This document shows, one piece after another, positions 38,094-46,357 of a stretch of 64,000 nucleotides of DNA. Position 1 is the first letter of the stretch, and the number at the start of each line of letters is the position of its first letter. Both the position numbers and the translations under genes were made by a program. Source of the stretch: Pseudochrobactrum kiredjianiae (lineage in GTDB: Bacteria; Pseudomonadota; Alphaproteobacteria; Rhizobiales; Rhizobiaceae). The notes under the pieces were generated by a model. That model searched no databases, was not told the origin of the DNA, and was given only the letters and a program-made list of their open reading frames with translations. The stretch lies in contig NZ_JAUCBM010000006.1 in NCBI RefSeq assembly GCF_030362795.1, forward strand, positions 1 to 64,000, in the 5' to 3' direction.

Positions 38094-39077
38094 ATGTTCT
38101 CCTCCCTCTTCTCTTCGTCCCGCCGGTCTTTTGATAGTCTCTCAGAGCAGGAAATGTTAGCGCTTGCCATTTCGTCCGAAGAGGATGATGCCCGCATCTA
38201 TCTCAGCTATGCAGACGGCTTGCGCGAGGCCTACCCGCAATCGGCAAAAATCTTTGAGGCGATGGCAGAGGAAGAACATAATCACCGTGCACGGCTGATT
38301 GAACTGCACCGTCAACGCTTTGGTGAGACCATTCCGCTGATCCGCCGTGAACATGTGCGCGGTTATTACGAGCGCAAGCCTGACTGGCTGGTGCGCCCGC
38401 TCGGCATCGACAAAGTGCGCAATATGGCGGCGCAGATGGAAGAACAGGCGGCACGTTTCTATGAGCAAGCCGCCAAACGTGTTTCCGATGCGGCAACACG
38501 CAAATTGCTGGGCGATCTGGCGCTGGAAGAAAAACACCATGAGCAGCGTGCCCATAATCTGGAAGAAAAGCTGACACCGGATGACGTGCAGGATCAGGAA
38601 CGCGCCGGTGAACGCAAACAGATGATCCTGACCTATATCCAGCCCGGTCTTGCAGGTCTGATGGATGGTTCAGTTTCCACACTGGCGCCAATTTTTGCTG
38701 CCGCCTTTGCCACACAGGATACCTGGCAGACATTTTTGGTTGGTATGTCGGCTTCTGTTGGTGCCGGTATTTCCATGGGTTTCACTGAGGCCGCACATGA
38801 CGACGGCCATTTGTCTGGCCGCGGTTCGCCGGTCAAGCGCGGACTTGCCAGCGGTATCATGACCACCATTGGTGGTCTTGGCCACGCATTGCCTTACCTG
38901 ATTACCGATTTTTGGACTGCGACCACGATCGCCGTAATCGTTGTTTTCATCGAACTCTGGGCGATTGCCTATATTCAGAACCGCTTCATGGAAACGCCGT
39001 TCATGCGTGCAGCGTTTCAGGTCGTGCTCGGCGGCGCACTGGTACTCGCAGCCGGTATTCTGATCGGTAATGCCTGA
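38094..39077 (+). CDS. mbfA: Membrane-bound ferritin-like iron exporter MbfA
   Basis: Exports iron and protects against iron and peroxide stress. 327 residues: an N-terminal rubrerythrin/ferritin-like four-helix domain with diiron ligands (SSEEDDARIY, AEEEHNHRARL, and a second set around LALEEKHHEQRA), then a C-terminal VIT1/CCC1-type membrane domain (from about 185; GLMDGSVSTLAPIFAAAF). This fusion defines MbfA of Agrobacterium and Bradyrhizobium, an Irr target. AAGGA precedes ATG 38094. Two Irr boxes lie just upstream. Confidence 0.95.
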   Translation: MFSSLFSSSRRSFDSLSEQEMLALAISSEEDDARIYLSYADGLREAYPQSAKIFEAMAEEEHNHRARLIELHRQRFGETIPLIRREHVRGYYERKPDWLVRPLGIDKVRNMAAQMEEQAARFYEQAAKRVSDAATRKLLGDLALEEKHHEQRAHNLEEKLTPDDVQDQERAGERKQMILTYIQPGLAGLMDGSVSTLAPIFAAAFATQDTWQTFLVGMSASVGAGISMGFTEAAHDDGHLSGRGSPVKRGLASGIMTTIGGLGHALPYLITDFWTATTIAVIVVFIELWAIAYIQNRFMETPFMRAAFQVVLGGALVLAAGILIGNA

Positions 39078-39104
39078 TCGGTATCCACTTTTGGGAGATA
39101 TGCT

Positions 39105-39929
39105 CTAGCCTGCCACAACCGCCAGCGTTGGGGCAGGTTTAACCACAGACCGATCATCCATAAATGGCTCGATGCAAATATGGTTTGGCTTGTCGATGGT
39201 CAAAAAACTATTGCGCGGCACTGCCATCCAGTTTTCAGCCACGCCATCCAATGGCTCGGACACAACACAAATCCCTGAGGCGGATGCCATTTTAGCTGTA
39301 TAAAGCGTTGGCGCATAAATATCGCTGGCATAGCGCACGGAGAACAGCGATTGACCGTCAGAAAAGGCTGCGGTCAACCGGATAAACGGCGGCACTTTTG
39401 CAGCTTCTGCCGCTTCATAAATTGTTTCAACCGTGCGTGTCAGTGCATGACGCGGATCATCATCCAGCCCGAAATGCAGCATCAGCAAAAAGAATAATTC
39501 TGAATCCGTTGAACCGGATTTGTGGCTGTAGAGTGTATCCGGCAGCAGGCTTTCTAATGGTCGGCGCAACCGGTCAAAACTGCCGATCTGGCCGTTATGC
39601 ATAAAGCTCCAGCGCTGATACACAAACGGATGGCAATTGGTGCGGCTGGTTTCCCCGCCTGTAGACGCACGCACATGGGCGAGGAACAGGCGTGAATTAA
39701 TCTGGCGCGCAAGACTGCGCAAATTCTGGTCAGACCATGCGGGCAACAGATCACGATACAGACCCGGTTCCTGCCGTGTCCCGTACCATGCCACGCCAAA
39801 GCCGTCACCATTGGTCGCGGTTTTCGCTTCATGCGCATGATGGCTCTGCGCTATCAGCGAATGACAAGGCGAAGTGATAATATCCTCAAGATACAGATCT
39901 GATCCGAAATACGCAGCCCAGCTACACAT
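39105..39929 (-). CDS. Class II glutamine amidotransferase (YafJ/EgtC-like)
   Basis: Ntn-type amidotransferase of unclear acceptor. 274 residues starting MCSWAAYFG, where Cys2 becomes the N-terminal nucleophile after Met removal; this fixes ATG 39929 as start. Other glutaminase-domain motifs are visible: NGDGFGVAWYG, FLAHVRASTGG, SFMHNGQIG. Without a synthase domain, it may release ammonia or act on gamma-glutamyl compounds (as EgtC does in ergothioneine synthesis), but no egt genes are nearby. Confidence 0.9.
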   Translation of the reverse strand: MCSWAAYFGSDLYLEDIITSPCHSLIAQSHHAHEAKTATNGDGFGVAWYGTRQEPGLYRDLLPAWSDQNLRSLARQINSRLFLAHVRASTGGETSRTNCHPFVYQRWSFMHNGQIGSFDRLRRPLESLLPDTLYSHKSGSTDSELFFLLMLHFGLDDDPRHALTRTVETIYEAAEAAKVPPFIRLTAAFSDGQSLFSVRYASDIYAPTLYTAKMASASGICVVSEPLDGVAENWMAVPRNSFLTIDKPNHICIEPFMDDRSVVKPAPTLAVVAG

Positions 39930-40025
39930 GAACGACACTCTGACAGGTCAGTGAAAAATCATAACCGGCAGATCACAACTACCGCCCAGAAAGATGATCA
40001 TCCGCCCGATATGGTTAATAATTAA

Positions 40026-40244
40026 CTACTCTGTGCCGCGCTTATGCGTTTTTGCATAGAGCTTACCGACAATAGTGCTGGCAGTCTTTTCAAACAAAAA
40101 TGGCAAAATTGCATGGATCAGCGCGGCAAATGCGGCCGCAAAAAGCATGAGTGAAAATTTGCCCGCAAAAGCCATATGCTGAAAATAAGTCTCATCCACC
40201 GATGCGGGATGGTCAGTGAACAAGCGAGTTACCTTGGTTTGCAC
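40026..40244 (-). CDS. Small membrane protein, DUF6356-like
   Basis: 72 residues. The TDHPASVDETYFQHM segment followed by one or two hydrophobic helices (FSLMLFAAAFAALIHAILPFLF) is a pattern seen in small alphaproteobacterial proteins annotated DUF6356; the name is from memory. The start is GTG 40244 with ACGGGGA 7 nt upstream. Function unknown. Confidence 0.72.
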   Translation of the reverse strand: MQTKVTRLFTDHPASVDETYFQHMAFAGKFSLMLFAAAFAALIHAILPFLFEKTASTIVGKLYAKTHKRGTE

Positions 40245-40371
40245 GATATTTCCCCGTTATCATTTTTAAAATGCAGTTATCCGCACCTGATAAAAAGAAT
40301 AACACCGCTTTTGGGGCACTTTATCTCAAAATATTCTTGATATTGGAAATTTAAGGGACAATTATCCCATT

Positions 40372-40836
40372 ATGAGCCAGAATATAGATGAAATTGACCG
40401 CCGTATCCTTCAGGAACTGCAGAAAGATGCCACACTTTCTGTTGATGCACTCTCTTCACGCATAAATTTATCGCGCAATGCCTGCTGGCGGCGGGTAAAA
40501 CGGCTTGAAGATGACGGTATCCTCAAAGCACGCGTAGCGCTTGTCGATGCCGATAAGCTCGGCCTTGGCCTCACTGTCTTCATGCTGGTGCGCACCAGCA
40601 ATCACGATCCGAAATGGCTGGAGCAATTCCGTGCAGCGGTCACTTCCCTGACGGAGGTTGTCGGCGTCTATCGTATGAGCGGTGATCTTGATTATATTAT
40701 CCGCGCCCGTATTGAAGATATGAAGGCCTATGACCGGCTTTATCAGAAGCTCATCACCCGTGTACCGCTTTCCGATGTCTCGGCTTCTTTTGTGATGGAA
40801 GAGATTAAAGACAGTACGGAAATTCCGCTATTTTGA
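40372..40836 (+). CDS. Lrp/AsnC family transcriptional regulator
   Basis: 154 residues: N-terminal helix-turn-helix (DEIDRRILQELQKDATLSVD ... LSRNACWRRVKRLEDDGIL) and a C-terminal RAM/AsnC ligand-binding domain (VVGVYRMSGDLDYIIRARIED). Such regulators sense amino acids. The target is not adjacent: the upstream DUF6356-like gene is divergent and the downstream gene is separated by a repeat. Confidence 0.94.
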   Translation: MSQNIDEIDRRILQELQKDATLSVDALSSRINLSRNACWRRVKRLEDDGILKARVALVDADKLGLGLTVFMLVRTSNHDPKWLEQFRAAVTSLTEVVGVYRMSGDLDYIIRARIEDMKAYDRLYQKLITRVPLSDVSASFVMEEIKDSTEIPLF

Positions 40837-40849
40837 GACTTGCATCACT

Positions 40850-40958
40850 CTAGAGCGTGTTGCGTTTAATCGTACTCACTGCGCTCGCTCTAGATTCTTT
40901 TAATTGTCGCATGTTCGCGGTAGCTCAAATGAATACATTTGAGCCAGACATGCTCTAG
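40850..40958. repeat. Dispersed palindromic repeat (family B relative)
   Basis: 109 bp starting CTAGAGCGTGTTGCG and ending CATGCTCTAG. Contains GCGCTCGCTCTAG at the first junction and a CTCAAATGAATACATTTGAG palindrome in the second half. Lies directly after the Lrp gene. Confidence 0.65.
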
Positions 40959-41080
40959 TGATTTTTCAGAATGATGATCTGAACAATTAAATTCCTTTGA
41001 CGCAGACTGCTCTCTTTCAAAAAGCGTCCCAATATGTTTAGTGCTCATTTTAAATCATGTATTGCTGAAAAGGGTTTATT

Positions 41081-41563
41081 ATGACTGCCAATTCCTCTTC
41101 ATCGTCCCGCCGTCCGAAGCTCGGAATTGTGCGTCTTGAACATGCTGAAGGTCTGGATCTGCCAGCCTATGAAACCTCAGGTTCCGCAGGCATGGACTTG
41201 CGCGCAGCTGTGCCGGAAGACCGCCAGATCGTTCTGCTGCCAGGTCGCCGCACTCTGGTGCCAACCGGCCTGATTTTCGAACTGGAAGAAGGTTATGAAG
41301 CGCAGATTCGTCCGCGTTCCGGCCTTGCGTTTAAAAATGGTATCACCTGTCTCAACACACCGGGTACTATCGACAGCGATTACCGTGGTGAGGTCAAAGT
41401 ACTGCTGATCAATCTCGGGGATGATGATTTCCGCATTGAGCGCGGCATGCGCATTGCACAGGCCGTTATTGCTCCGGTAACACAGGTTGACGTTGAAGAG
41501 CGCGATCAGGTCAGTGAAACGGTGCGCGGCGCCGGTGGCTTTGGTTCAACCGGCCAGAAATAA
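41081..41563 (+). CDS. dut: dUTP diphosphatase
   Basis: Hydrolyses dUTP to dUMP, keeping uracil out of DNA. 160 residues, homotrimeric type. All five motifs are present: [34 protein letters not shown] and the C-terminal [10 protein letters not shown]. Short Ser-rich N-terminal extension. Followed by a truncated repeat and a strong terminator. Confidence 0.97.
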   Translation: MTANSSSSSRRPKLGIVRLEHAEGLDLPAYETSGSAGMDLRAAVPEDRQIVLLPGRRTLVPTGLIFELEEGYEAQIRPRSGLAFKNGITCLNTPGTIDSDYRGEVKVLLINLGDDDFRIERGMRIAQAVIAPVTQVDVEERDQVSETVRGAGGFGSTGQK

Positions 41564-41568
41564 ACACC

Positions 41569-41632
41569 TTAAAGCGCCGTGCGCCCTCTTGGGCGCATAA
41601 AGGTCGCTCTAACATTTTATATTTACAGCATA
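41569..41632. repeat. Truncated dispersed repeat (family A)
   Basis: Left palindrome (TTAAAGCGCCGTGCGCC...GCTCTAA) plus only the first bases (TACAGCATA) of the right one; the rest has been replaced by the dut/tonB terminator. Confidence 0.72.
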
Positions 41633-41633
41633 G

Positions 41634-41668
41634 AAAAAGCCCCGCATGAGCATCATGCGGGGCTTTTT
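41634..41668. terminator. Bidirectional terminator between dut and tonB
   Basis: AAAAAGCCCCGCATGA, GCA loop, TCATGCGGGGCTTTTT: perfect 16-bp stem with A and T flanks, serving both convergent units. Confidence 0.95.
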
Positions 41669-41680
41669 ACGTTCGAGTCA

Positions 41681-42607
41681 TCAGTCGAATTTAATCGGCA
41701 CCGTAATCGCCTTACGTGCCTCTGCAATAGCCGGTGGCGGTGCAGGAACCGGCGATGCTTTTTTCACCATTTCCACGACAGCCTGATCCATAACCGGATT
41801 ACCGGAGTTTGCACGGGCAGAAAGCACATTCCCCGCCGGATCGATCACAAAGGTCAGATTAACAATACCCTTGTTATTCCGTCCGATAGCACGCTGGGCG
41901 GAGCGCTTCTTCCGATTAAGATGCGCATAGAGCTTCGACTGCCATTTTGCTGAACTTACACCGGCAGATGCCGAGCTCTGGCGATTAGCATTGGCTGCAA
42001 CACGGGCAGAATTCTGCGCATTGATCTGCGGTGCAGAAGCAGCCTGTGTCTGTTCGGCTTTCTGTGTTTTCTTAGTCTTTTCCTTAGGTTTTGGCTTTTC
42101 CTTCGGTTTCTCAGGCTTTGGTTCTTTTTTTTCTACCTTTTTCGGTTGTTCAACCTTCTTTGGCAACACAACTTCAGGCTTTGGTGCTTCAGGCACTTCC
42201 GGTGTCACTTCTTCCACCGGCTCAGCTTCAGCCACTTCCTGCGGTTCCTCAACAGGTTCCTCAGGTGTTACTTCTTCGACCTGTTCAACCGGTTGTTCTG
42301 GCTCAACTTCAGCTTCATCAGGATTTTGCGAGGCCTCTGCAGAAGGTGCAACGGAATCTTCTTCCACTTCCGGCGCTTGCGGCACCGGATCAAGCTCCAT
42401 CATAATCGCCGCCGGCGGCTCACCATCCGGTACTATTTCCGGAACAGCTGCATGCAGAGCATAAGCCCCTGCCGCATGTGCCATCAGAACGAACGCACCG
42501 GCTCCGAGCCAGCGCGTCATATCTTTCCAGGCACCGCCAGACGGTTCAACAGTTGATCCGTTTTTCATTCCCTTCACCGGCGGGTGATCGATCGGTAATT
42601 CCTTCAC
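41681..42607 (-). CDS. tonB: Energy transducer TonB
   Basis: Links the proton motive force to TonB-dependent outer-membrane receptors (iron, heme, cobalamin). 308 residues: short cytoplasmic N-terminus, one transmembrane helix (about 34-54), a long Pro/Glu then Lys/Pro periplasmic spacer (about 80-190), and the C-terminal TonB domain with GIVNLTFVIDPAGNVLSARA. GTG 42607 has AGGAG at 8 nt. Starts 3 bp after exbD, in an exbB-exbD-tonB operon. Confidence 0.95.
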   Translation of the reverse strand: MKELPIDHPPVKGMKNGSTVEPSGGAWKDMTRWLGAGAFVLMAHAAGAYALHAAVPEIVPDGEPPAAIMMELDPVPQAPEVEEDSVAPSAEASQNPDEAEVEPEQPVEQVEEVTPEEPVEEPQEVAEAEPVEEVTPEVPEAPKPEVVLPKKVEQPKKVEKKEPKPEKPKEKPKPKEKTKKTQKAEQTQAASAPQINAQNSARVAANANRQSSASAGVSSAKWQSKLYAHLNRKKRSAQRAIGRNNKGIVNLTFVIDPAGNVLSARANSGNPVMDQAVVEMVKKASPVPAPPPAIAEARKAITVPIKFD

Positions 42608-42610
42608 GTC

Positions 42611-43105
42611 TCACTCTCCTGTGCTTTGGCCTGCATTTTGATCTGCGGCAGGCGCAGTCACAGGGGTTGCTGTGCCATCAGGCGCACCAAGTGTCTCGAG
42701 ACCAACAAGCGCAATCTTGAGATACCCTGCTTCACGCAGCAGGTTCATGACATTCATCAGCTCGCCATAACCGACCATCTTGTCAGCGCGCAAGAAAATG
42801 CGGGTATCTTTATTACCTTCGGACAGACGATCCAGCGAACCAGCCAATGCATCGCGTGGCACAGCATCATTACCAAGGCTGATGCTGAGATCATCCTTCA
42901 GGGTCAGATAAACCGGCTTATCAGGACGTGGCTGCGGTGTTGCACTGGCCGCAGGCAGATCAACATTAATATCAACGGTTGCCAGAGGCGCTGCCACCAT
43001 GAAGATAATCAGAAGCACCAGCATCACGTCGATAAACGGCGTCACGTTGATTTCATGGCTTTCCTGCAGTTCGTCACCGGCATCTTCACGCAAACGGCTG
43101 CCCAT
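42611..43105 (-). CDS. exbD: Biopolymer transport protein ExbD
   Basis: Partner of ExbB in the TonB motor. 164 residues: one transmembrane helix (about 25-45) preceded by INVTPFIDVMLVLLIIFM, in which the Asp is the proton-carrying residue, then a periplasmic domain with the YLTLKDDLSI segment. ATG 43105 has GGAG 8 nt upstream; a GTG at 43114 overlapping the exbB stop is an alternative. Confidence 0.95.
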   Translation of the reverse strand: MGSRLREDAGDELQESHEINVTPFIDVMLVLLIIFMVAAPLATVDINVDLPAASATPQPRPDKPVYLTLKDDLSISLGNDAVPRDALAGSLDRLSEGNKDTRIFLRADKMVGYGELMNVMNLLREAGYLKIALVGLETLGAPDGTATPVTAPAADQNAGQSTGE

Positions 43106-43110
43106 ATCGC

Positions 43111-44289
43111 TCACTCCGCTGCTTTCGTCACAGGTGCAGACTGCACCGGATTAACACGGGCGGCCTGTTTCTGCACAATGTCACGGGCTGCACGGATATC
43201 CAGATCACGGCTGACCAGTCGTTCAACACCAGCGCCGACATCGGCCAAAAGATGACGATAGGATGTGACCGAACGGGCGAAGATATTATAAATAATCACG
43301 GCAGGGATAGCGGCAACCAGACCAATCGCTGTCGCCAGCAGCGCTTCCGCAATACCCGGCGCCACAACAGCCAGATTGGTGGTCTGCGCTTCGGAGATAC
43401 CGATAAAGGAATTCATAATCCCCCATACAGTACCGAACAAACCCACAAATGGTGCTACAGAACCAATGGTCGCGAGAATACCGGTGCCTTTAGCAAGACG
43501 ACGACCGGCACCCGCTTCAATACGGCTGAGACGCGATGCAACGCGTTCTTTCAGGCCTTCACCGCCGACAAAAGCCGCAGCCGAGGTAGACTGCGAAACC
43601 TCTTCCTGTGCTGCACGAACAAGATGCGCACCAGGACCACGGGTCTTTTCCAGAGCCTGCACAGCAGTCGCCAGATTTTCAGCGTGAGACACTTCTTTCA
43701 GGGCGCGACGCGCACGGCTGCGTGCGCCAGCAATTTCAAGAGTTTTGGCCAGCCATACGGTCCATGTCGCCAGAGAGGCAATGGCCAGGCCGATCATTAC
43801 AGACTTAACCACCCAGTCCGCAGCCATGAACATGCCCCAAGGGGAAAGATCATGCGGGATCTGCAAGCCGTTATCCGCAGTGCGTACCGGTGCCGCAGCT
43901 TCAGGCTGAACTGGATTATTCTGAGAGGCAGTACCTGTTGCTGTTGCCTGAGCTTCCGGTGCAGTCTGTACCGGCTGGGTAGCCGGAGTTACCTGCTCGC
44001 CCGTGTTCTGGCTCTGTGATACCGGCGCGGTCGCACCGGATGACGGCTGCGTCACTGCAGGTTCATTGCTGGCTGGTGTTGTTGCAGCCGGAGCAGCAGG
44101 TGCCGCAGGAGTTGTCGCAACGGGTGCTTGCTGCTGGGCTTGCGGAGCAGTTTGCTGTGGTTGAGCTTCCTGCGCCATAGCAGGTACTGCAGAACTCAGC
44201 ATATTCCCGCCCGCCAGACAGGCAGTAAGAACAAATACTGACAATCCTGCCTTGAATGATGTTGCTGCCTTGGACACCGTCTTAACCAC
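43111..44289 (-). CDS. exbB: TonB-system energizer ExbB
   Basis: Proton-channel subunit of the TonB motor. 392 residues, longer than enteric ExbB because of an N-terminal signal-like helix (about 14-40, ending AMAQ) and a Gln/Pro/Ala/Thr-rich periplasmic stretch (about 40-145). The MotA/TolQ/ExbB domain follows (about 150-370) with the conserved [16 protein letters not shown] and [15 protein letters not shown]. Such an extension is usual in Rhizobiales. GTG 44289 has GAGG at 8 nt. Confidence 0.94.
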   Translation of the reverse strand: MVKTVSKAATSFKAGLSVFVLTACLAGGNMLSSAVPAMAQEAQPQQTAPQAQQQAPVATTPAAPAAPAATTPASNEPAVTQPSSGATAPVSQSQNTGEQVTPATQPVQTAPEAQATATGTASQNNPVQPEAAAPVRTADNGLQIPHDLSPWGMFMAADWVVKSVMIGLAIASLATWTVWLAKTLEIAGARSRARRALKEVSHAENLATAVQALEKTRGPGAHLVRAAQEEVSQSTSAAAFVGGEGLKERVASRLSRIEAGAGRRLAKGTGILATIGSVAPFVGLFGTVWGIMNSFIGISEAQTTNLAVVAPGIAEALLATAIGLVAAIPAVIIYNIFARSVTSYRHLLADVGAGVERLVSRDLDIRAARDIVQKQAARVNPVQSAPVTKAAE

Positions 44290-44700
44290 CGCTTAGACCT
44301 CACTGCATTTCATTATCAGGGACAGTCCGGCCTTTAAGATTCTCAGCCTGCGCAGGATTAACCTGCTCCGCGCGTACACGGTATTACTGAAACAACCCGG
44401 CAACTGCCTTTTCAGCACCTGCAATACAACCATCAAACATGACGCCGCAAGTCATGTTTTATAAAAACCCGTCATTCTGCTGTTATTTGCCCTAAATCGG
44501 GAACTTATTCACCAAAACAAAGGAATTATTTTATACGTAAAAACATTTTCCTGTGCCGGTAAGCCGCTTTTTCCGATCCGCAGCTTTGGTGAGTCGCTGC
44601 CTCGCCTCTGATTATAACGGCAATCGCCACTCCATAACATGACAATTTTATACAGGTTTGCATATCCGGCTCTGTATCGTCAAATATTAAGATACGGACA
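44290..44700. other. exbB upstream region
   Basis: About 410 bp with no convincing gene. It should hold the exbBD-tonB promoter. I looked for an Irr box like those of mbfA and found none; a weak dyad CATGACGCCGCAAGTCATG lies at about 44438. Confidence 0.4.
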
Positions 44701-44701
44701 A

Positions 44702-44726
44702 GGAACAATCATAAACCTGTCGCATT
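44702..44726 (+). promoter_or_regulatory. Candidate EcfG promoter of the 52-aa protein gene
   Basis: GGAAC (44702-44706), 16-bp spacer, CATT (44723-44726). The -35 and spacing match the general stress sigma factor pattern GGAAC-N16-CGTT; the -10 has one mismatch (the nepR-ecfG site has the same one). It leaves a ~65-nt leader. Confidence 0.5.
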
Positions 44727-44795
44727 AAAGCCCTATATGATGGTGCATACCATTATACACTTCTGACAATGTCATAATGATTACGGAGACAGTAG

Positions 44796-44954
44796 ATGAT
44801 GCACAAAGATATGCAGACCATTGAAGCTGCCGCCCGCACTGCAATGGCAGGCTCTTTTGAACCGGAACAGCAGGAAACCGCGGTTTTACGCACCGGTTTT
44901 TATGTGACCGCCGCATGCCTGTTTATTGCGGCTCTCATTCTGATGGTTGCCTGA
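44796..44954 (+). CDS. 52-residue single-pass membrane protein
   Basis: Small gene found by reading the sequence. ATG 44796 with GGAG 7 nt upstream; a second ATG follows at 44799. The product has an amphipathic acidic N-terminus and one C-terminal transmembrane helix (about 35-52, FYVTAACLFIAALILMVA). A strong terminator follows 30 bp later and a candidate EcfG promoter precedes it, so the transcription unit is complete. No family recognised. Position next to other stress-type membrane genes suggests a general stress role (inference). Confidence 0.72.
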   Translation: MMHKDMQTIEAAARTAMAGSFEPEQQETAVLRTGFYVTAACLFIAALILMVA

Positions 44955-44984
44955 CACCCTATTTCACACAACATTGCCTTTTAG

Positions 44985-45026
44985 CGGCAGCCTGCGCGTA
45001 ACGTACAGGCTGCCGTTTTAATTTTA
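44985..45026 (+). terminator. Terminator of the 52-aa protein gene
   Basis: CGGCAGCCTG, 11-nt loop, CAGGCTGCCG, then TTTTAATTTT. Confidence 0.88.
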
Positions 45027-45125
45027 CCCTCAGTTCTACCTCATGAAAAACGCAATTAACCCTGATTGCCGATTGTAGCCTTGGCGGGCGACTGTTTTCC
45101 GGCATACCTCTGGCAATGAAACTGT

Positions 45126-45150
45126 GGAACCATTAGCTTAAAGACACGTT
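45126..45150 (+). promoter_or_regulatory. EcfG promoter of the DUF883 operon
   Basis: GGAAC (45126-45130), 16-bp spacer, CGTT (45147-45150): exact match to the EcfG consensus. About 60 bp upstream of the DUF883 start. Confidence 0.82.
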
Positions 45151-45208
45151 ATATTTCTGAAACTAAACGACACCCGATAATTTGCTCATTCCACTTTCGG
45201 AGGCATCA

Positions 45209-45538
45209 ATGGCTCGTGACACTAAAACCGTTAATGACGTTCAGGACGACAATACTGCAGAATTACAGGCGCAAATTGCCCAGCTTAAAGAAGATATTGC
45301 TGCCATTGCCGCAACACTGACAGATATGGGTTCGCGTAAGATCAATCAGGTCAGACAAGACGCATCAGATACCTATAATGATGTTTACGAACAGGGCGAA
45401 GATGCTCTGAATTCACTCAAAAGCAGTGCCTGCTCGGTTGAACAGCAAGTTACAGATTATGTGCAGGAACGTCCGGTGACATCGCTGGCACTGGCCGCGG
45501 CCTTCGGTTACCTCGTCGCCGCTTTGACACGGCGCTGA
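45209..45538 (+). CDS. DUF883 (ElaB/YqjD-like) membrane-anchored protein
   Basis: 109 residues: a long amphipathic helical N-terminal part (about 15-85) and a C-terminal hydrophobic tail anchor ERPVTSLALAAAFGYLVAAL. ElaB/YqjD proteins of E. coli are stationary-phase, inner-membrane anchored and bind ribosomes; the family role here is inferred. CGGAGG precedes ATG 45209. First gene of a three-gene unit behind an exact EcfG promoter. Confidence 0.88.
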   Translation: MARDTKTVNDVQDDNTAELQAQIAQLKEDIAAIAATLTDMGSRKINQVRQDASDTYNDVYEQGEDALNSLKSSACSVEQQVTDYVQERPVTSLALAAAFGYLVAALTRR

Positions 45539-45539
45539 T

Positions 45540-46001
45540 ATGCTGAAACTCTTCACACCGGTCATCTCAGCCATTATTGGTAGCGAAGTGCAGGCCGCAA
45601 CGCAGCGCGCCAAGCGCAGCGCCATTCTTTATACGATTATGGCGATTGCATTGCTCACAGCGACATTCTTCCTGCTGATGGCATTGTTTTTTGCACTGAT
45701 GATGAAGTTCGGCCTGATTATCGCAGCTCTGATTATCACCGCCGGTTGCGTGGTCTTGGCTATCATAGCTTATATCATCAACGTCGTGATGGATAATGCA
45801 GAAAAGCGCAGACTTGAAGAACGACGCGCTGCCATTGACACCAATGCGGCTCTGACCGCTGCTGCTGTCGCCGCAGTGCCGACACTGCTCAAAAAACCGC
45901 TTCTGACTTTAGCATTACCGGTTGCCGGATTGCTTGCAGTTAGCCTGCTGTCAAAGGATAAAAAACCGGGCAGCACCCCGAAGAAGGATCAGGGTAGCTA
46001 A
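45540..46001 (+). CDS. Holin-like/YqjE-type membrane protein
   Basis: 153 residues. Two adjacent transmembrane helices (about 28-52 and 57-82), a charged Lys/Arg/Glu segment, and a third weaker hydrophobic stretch (about 120-138). This resembles the phage-holin-superfamily III/YqjE proteins that sit next to YqjD in many bacteria. Starts 1 bp after the DUF883 stop, so translationally linked. Not evidence of phage. Confidence 0.78.
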   Translation: MLKLFTPVISAIIGSEVQAATQRAKRSAILYTIMAIALLTATFFLLMALFFALMMKFGLIIAALIITAGCVVLAIIAYIINVVMDNAEKRRLEERRAAIDTNAALTAAAVAAVPTLLKKPLLTLALPVAGLLAVSLLSKDKKPGSTPKKDQGS

Positions 46002-46060
46002 ACACTGCCCGCCTCCCCTCCGCAGAGTTCAGCTCAGCCAAAACCCTAAGGAGACCATCA

Positions 46061-46297
46061 ATGATCAGTTCAACAAAAGCACAGCTTGAAGACATCCTCA
46101 AAAATACGTCCCTGACCAAGCAAGACAAAACCGATGCGATTATGAAACTTCAGGAAGAGGCGCGCGATATTCAGCGTGCAGCCACTGAAGGTGGCATGGA
46201 TCCCGATGACGGTCTGAATAAAGATTTACGGGAAGTTGAGCTTGCTCTGGAAAAGCTCGGCGCCAGCTCCGATGATACCGGCGCTGCTACATTATAA
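46061..46297 (+). CDS. Small acidic helical protein, unknown
   Basis: 78 residues, mostly charged and predicted helical, with no membrane segment or Cys. AAGGAG precedes ATG 46061. It lies 59 bp after the holin-like gene with no terminator between, so it probably belongs to the same EcfG-driven unit. I recognise no family. Confidence 0.78.
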   Translation: MISSTKAQLEDILKNTSLTKQDKTDAIMKLQEEARDIQRAATEGGMDPDDGLNKDLREVELALEKLGASSDDTGAATL

Positions 46298-46319
46298 AGC
46301 TAAAAACACCATAAAGTTA

Positions 46320-46354
46320 AAAACACCGCGCCGATATTTCTGCGCGGTGTTTTT
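46320..46354. terminator. Bidirectional terminator
   Basis: AAACACCGCGC, 9-10-nt loop, GCGCGGTGTTTTTT between the DUF883 operon and the convergent lipid kinase gene. Confidence 0.88.
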
Positions 46355-46357
46355 TCA

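Noticed and set aside
44290-44700. Irr or RirA site upstream of exbB
   Set aside because: No palindrome like the mbfA boxes found; only a weak dyad.
45540-46001. Holin-like gene as a sign of prophage
   Set aside because: Coupled to a DUF883 gene with a stress promoter, and no other phage genes are present.
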